From the NCBI GenBank assembly GCA_034437795.1, contig DAOTTI010000209.1, positions 1-6,068 on the forward strand: a stretch of DNA of 6,068 nt. The letters are read 5' to 3'. Source of the DNA: DAOTTI01 sp034437795. GTDB lineage: Bacteria > Chloroflexota > UBA11872 > UBA12225. The position numbers were made by a program, and so were the translations under genes. Positions 4,697-6,068 of the stretch are shown here, in pieces. Under the pieces are notes generated by a model. The model was not told the DNA's origin. It searched no databases and saw only the letters and a program-made list of their open reading frames with translations. Numbering within the stretch: position 1 is the first letter of the stretch; each line of letters opens with the position of its first letter.

Positions 4697-6068
4697 ATGG
4701 CGTTACCGATGGGGCGTCATCTCCGCGCCCCAGAGCGCCTGCTATTCGTCGTGGCGCTTGGCGCCTGGGTGCTGGCGGCTCCTGAAGCGAGGCCGGTCGC
4801 CGGCCGGCAGCTCCGCCACGGGGCGCCGTCGCCGGGGCGACCGGTGCTGTCTACCCACGGCGCGGTGCTCGCCGAGGAGGCCGGCGGGCCGGCGGTGGAG
4901 AACGACGTGCCGCTGGAGCCGGAGGTGGAGGGATCGGCTCCGGTTCCCAGTGAAGTGCAGGGCGAGGCTCCGCCGGCGGCCACGCCGGCCGTTCCGCGCC
5001 CGCTCCGTGAGTACGCCGTGCCGATCGCCAGGGCGGGAGCGCTCTGGCCGTTCGCCCCCGAGGTGCATCGCTGGCAGCCGCTGGTGGAGCAAGAGTTGCG
5101 CGCGCTCCAGGCGGGGCGCCGGCTTGACGGGGCGATCACCATCGAGCTGGTGCTGGCGATCATCGCCGCCGAGTCGTTCGGTGACCCGCTGGCGGTGAGC
5201 ACGCAGGGGGCCATAGGCCTGATGCAGGTGCTGCCGTCCACGTTCGCCGACATGGTGGGGGACGGCGATCCGTTTGACCCTGCGCTCAACGTGCGGGCCG
5301 GCATTCTCTATCTCAACCTGGCCCTGGCGCGGCACGGCGGGGACGTGGCGTGGGCCCTGGCCGCGTACCATGCGGGGATCGGCAGCGCGTACCACGCCGC
5401 GGCCGGCGAGGCCACGCTCTGGCAGGAGACGGTGGAGTACGTCGCTCAGGTGATGGACCTGCGGGATCGGGCCTTCTTGATGCGGGGCGTGGCGCCGCTC
5501 CCGCCGCGGATCGACTGGCCGGCGGATTGGCCGGCGCGGCTGCGGATGGCCGGTGCGGCGGCGCAGGGCGGCGGACTGCCGGCGATGGAGGCGGAGGGCG
5601 TGGTGGCTGAGGCAGGCGATGCGCCGGTCGAGACGGACGCGCCGCCCGCGCCGGCTACGGCGGACGAAGCGCCGGCGCCGGCCGGGGAGACCGATCCCGC
5701 CGGCGCGGCCGTCAGTCCCACACCATCTCCCACTCCGTCCCATAGCCCGATGCCCTCCCCCACGGCAGCAACTGCACGAAGCCCCACGCCGGCCGGCGCC
5801 GGCGGGCCCGCGCCGCCACCGGCATCTCCCAGCGCCACGGGAGTGGCGCCGTCGCCGCCGGCACCGGGCGGCGGGACGGCACGTCCTGGGACGGCCACGG
5901 GCACTGCTGGTCAACAGGGCGGGACGGCTGGTGGCACGGGCGTGCCTGGATCACCGACGCCCAGCGCCACGGGGACGCAGACGGCAACGCCGCTGTCCAC
6001 GGCCCCCGCCTCGGCCACCGCGACGGCAGGGCCGGGGGCCGGCAGCGGGCCTGGCGCCGCGAGCAGCC
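4697..6068 (+). CDS. Secreted lytic transglycosylase (SLT/GH23 fold) with long Pro/Ser/Thr-rich tail, 3' end outside the window
   Basis: The frame is open from ATG 4697 to the window edge, 457 complete residues without a stop. An N-terminal signal or anchor is visible: basic residues (RHLRAPER, 7-14), then a hydrophobic core at 15-28. A Pro/Ala/Glu-rich segment runs to about residue 105. The SLT domain spans about 130-255: catalytic Glu E159 in IIAAESFGDP, GLMQVLPST (174-182), FDPALNVRAGILYLN and the AYHAG motif at 223-227. Such enzymes cleave the MurNAc-GlcNAc bond of peptidoglycan with formation of 1,6-anhydro-MurNAc. The usual AYNAG is AYHAG here. After about residue 300 the protein becomes low-complexity, with SPTPSPTP from residue 340 and Thr/Ala/Gly/Pro repeats to the edge, probably a cell-wall-spanning linker or stalk. 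There is no cysteine, fitting an exported protein. No Shine-Dalgarno precedes ATG 4697; ATG 4709 is an alternative start. The inverted repeat between this gene and the response regulator suggests a separate transcription unit. Confidence 0.88.
   Translation, partial: MALPMGRHLRAPERLLFVVALGAWVLAAPEARPVAGRQLRHGAPSPGRPVLSTHGAVLAEEAGGPAVENDVPLEPEVEGSAPVPSEVQGEAPPAATPAVPRPLREYAVPIARAGALWPFAPEVHRWQPLVEQELRALQAGRRLDGAITIELVLAIIAAESFGDPLAVSTQGAIGLMQVLPSTFADMVGDGDPFDPALNVRAGILYLNLALARHGGDVAWALAAYHAGIGSAYHAAAGEATLWQETVEYVAQVMDLRDRAFLMRGVAPLPPRIDWPADWPARLRMAGAAAQGGGLPAMEAEGVVAEAGDAPVETDAPPAPATADEAPAPAGETDPAGAAVSPTPSPTPSHSPMPSPTAATARSPTPAGAGGPAPPPASPSATGVAPSPPAPGGGTARPGTATGTAGQQGGTAGGTGVPGSPTPSATGTQTATPLSTAPASATATAGPGAGSGPGAASS

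Noticed and set aside
4742..5914. Long 390-residue open frame on the - strand
   Set aside because: It lies opposite the + strand transglycosylase, which has a signal peptide and recognisable SLT motifs. The - strand product is Arg/Pro/His/Gly-rich without any domain, as expected for an antisense shadow in GC-rich DNA.
1..6068. CRISPR array, tRNA, rRNA, insertion sequence or a new defence or biosynthetic system
   Set aside because: No direct-repeat and spacer pattern, no cloverleaf, no transposase or integrase motifs and no unrecognised gene cluster were seen; all genes belong to common families.

Overview
This is a very GC-rich window in which all six protein-coding genes lie on the + strand: two partial genes at the edges and four complete genes between them. 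The overall look suggests a thermophilic-type Chloroflexota such as the Thermomicrobia lineage. The clues are high GC with strong GC3, few Shine-Dalgarno sequences, a secreted protein with an SPTPSPTP-type tail, and a short AT-richer block of heptamer repeats. This assignment is an inference; no rRNA or other phylogenetic marker is present, and Deinococcota or Actinomycetota cannot be excluded.

Region 1 (1-1344) is the end of an energy-coupling-factor transporter operon. It holds the C-terminus of a CbiQ-like transmembrane (T) protein, then a complete CbiO-like ATPase. The order T then A and the CbiQ-like ending suggest the cobalt/nickel class, but the substrate-binding component would lie upstream and is not visible.

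Region 2 (1346-1912) is a small MerR-type regulator that begins one base after the ATPase stop. It has a canonical MerR winged helix and a long coiled coil but no cysteine, so it is unlikely to be a classical thiol-coordinating metal sensor.

Region 3 (1982-4617) is a two-component pair transcribed kinase first: a membrane histidine kinase with a Cache-like extracytoplasmic sensor, then an OmpR/PhoB-type response regulator 11 bases downstream. A TACAAT hexamer at 1944-1949 is a plausible -10 element for the pair.

Region 4 (4609-4679) is an imperfect inverted repeat. Each arm consists of four tandem heptamers related to AATGCGT, around a nine-base GGGGTGGGG loop. It supplies the last two codons and the stop of the response regulator, and it is the most unusual structure in the window.

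Region 5 (4697-6068) is the 5' part of a secreted lytic transglycosylase (SLT/GH23 fold) with a long Pro/Ser/Thr/Ala/Gly-rich tail, still open at the window end.

The pieces form a plausible envelope and environment-sensing neighbourhood, but nothing in the sequence proves that the two-component system controls either flanking gene. I see no RNA gene, CRISPR array, transposase, integrase or clearly new multi-gene system.
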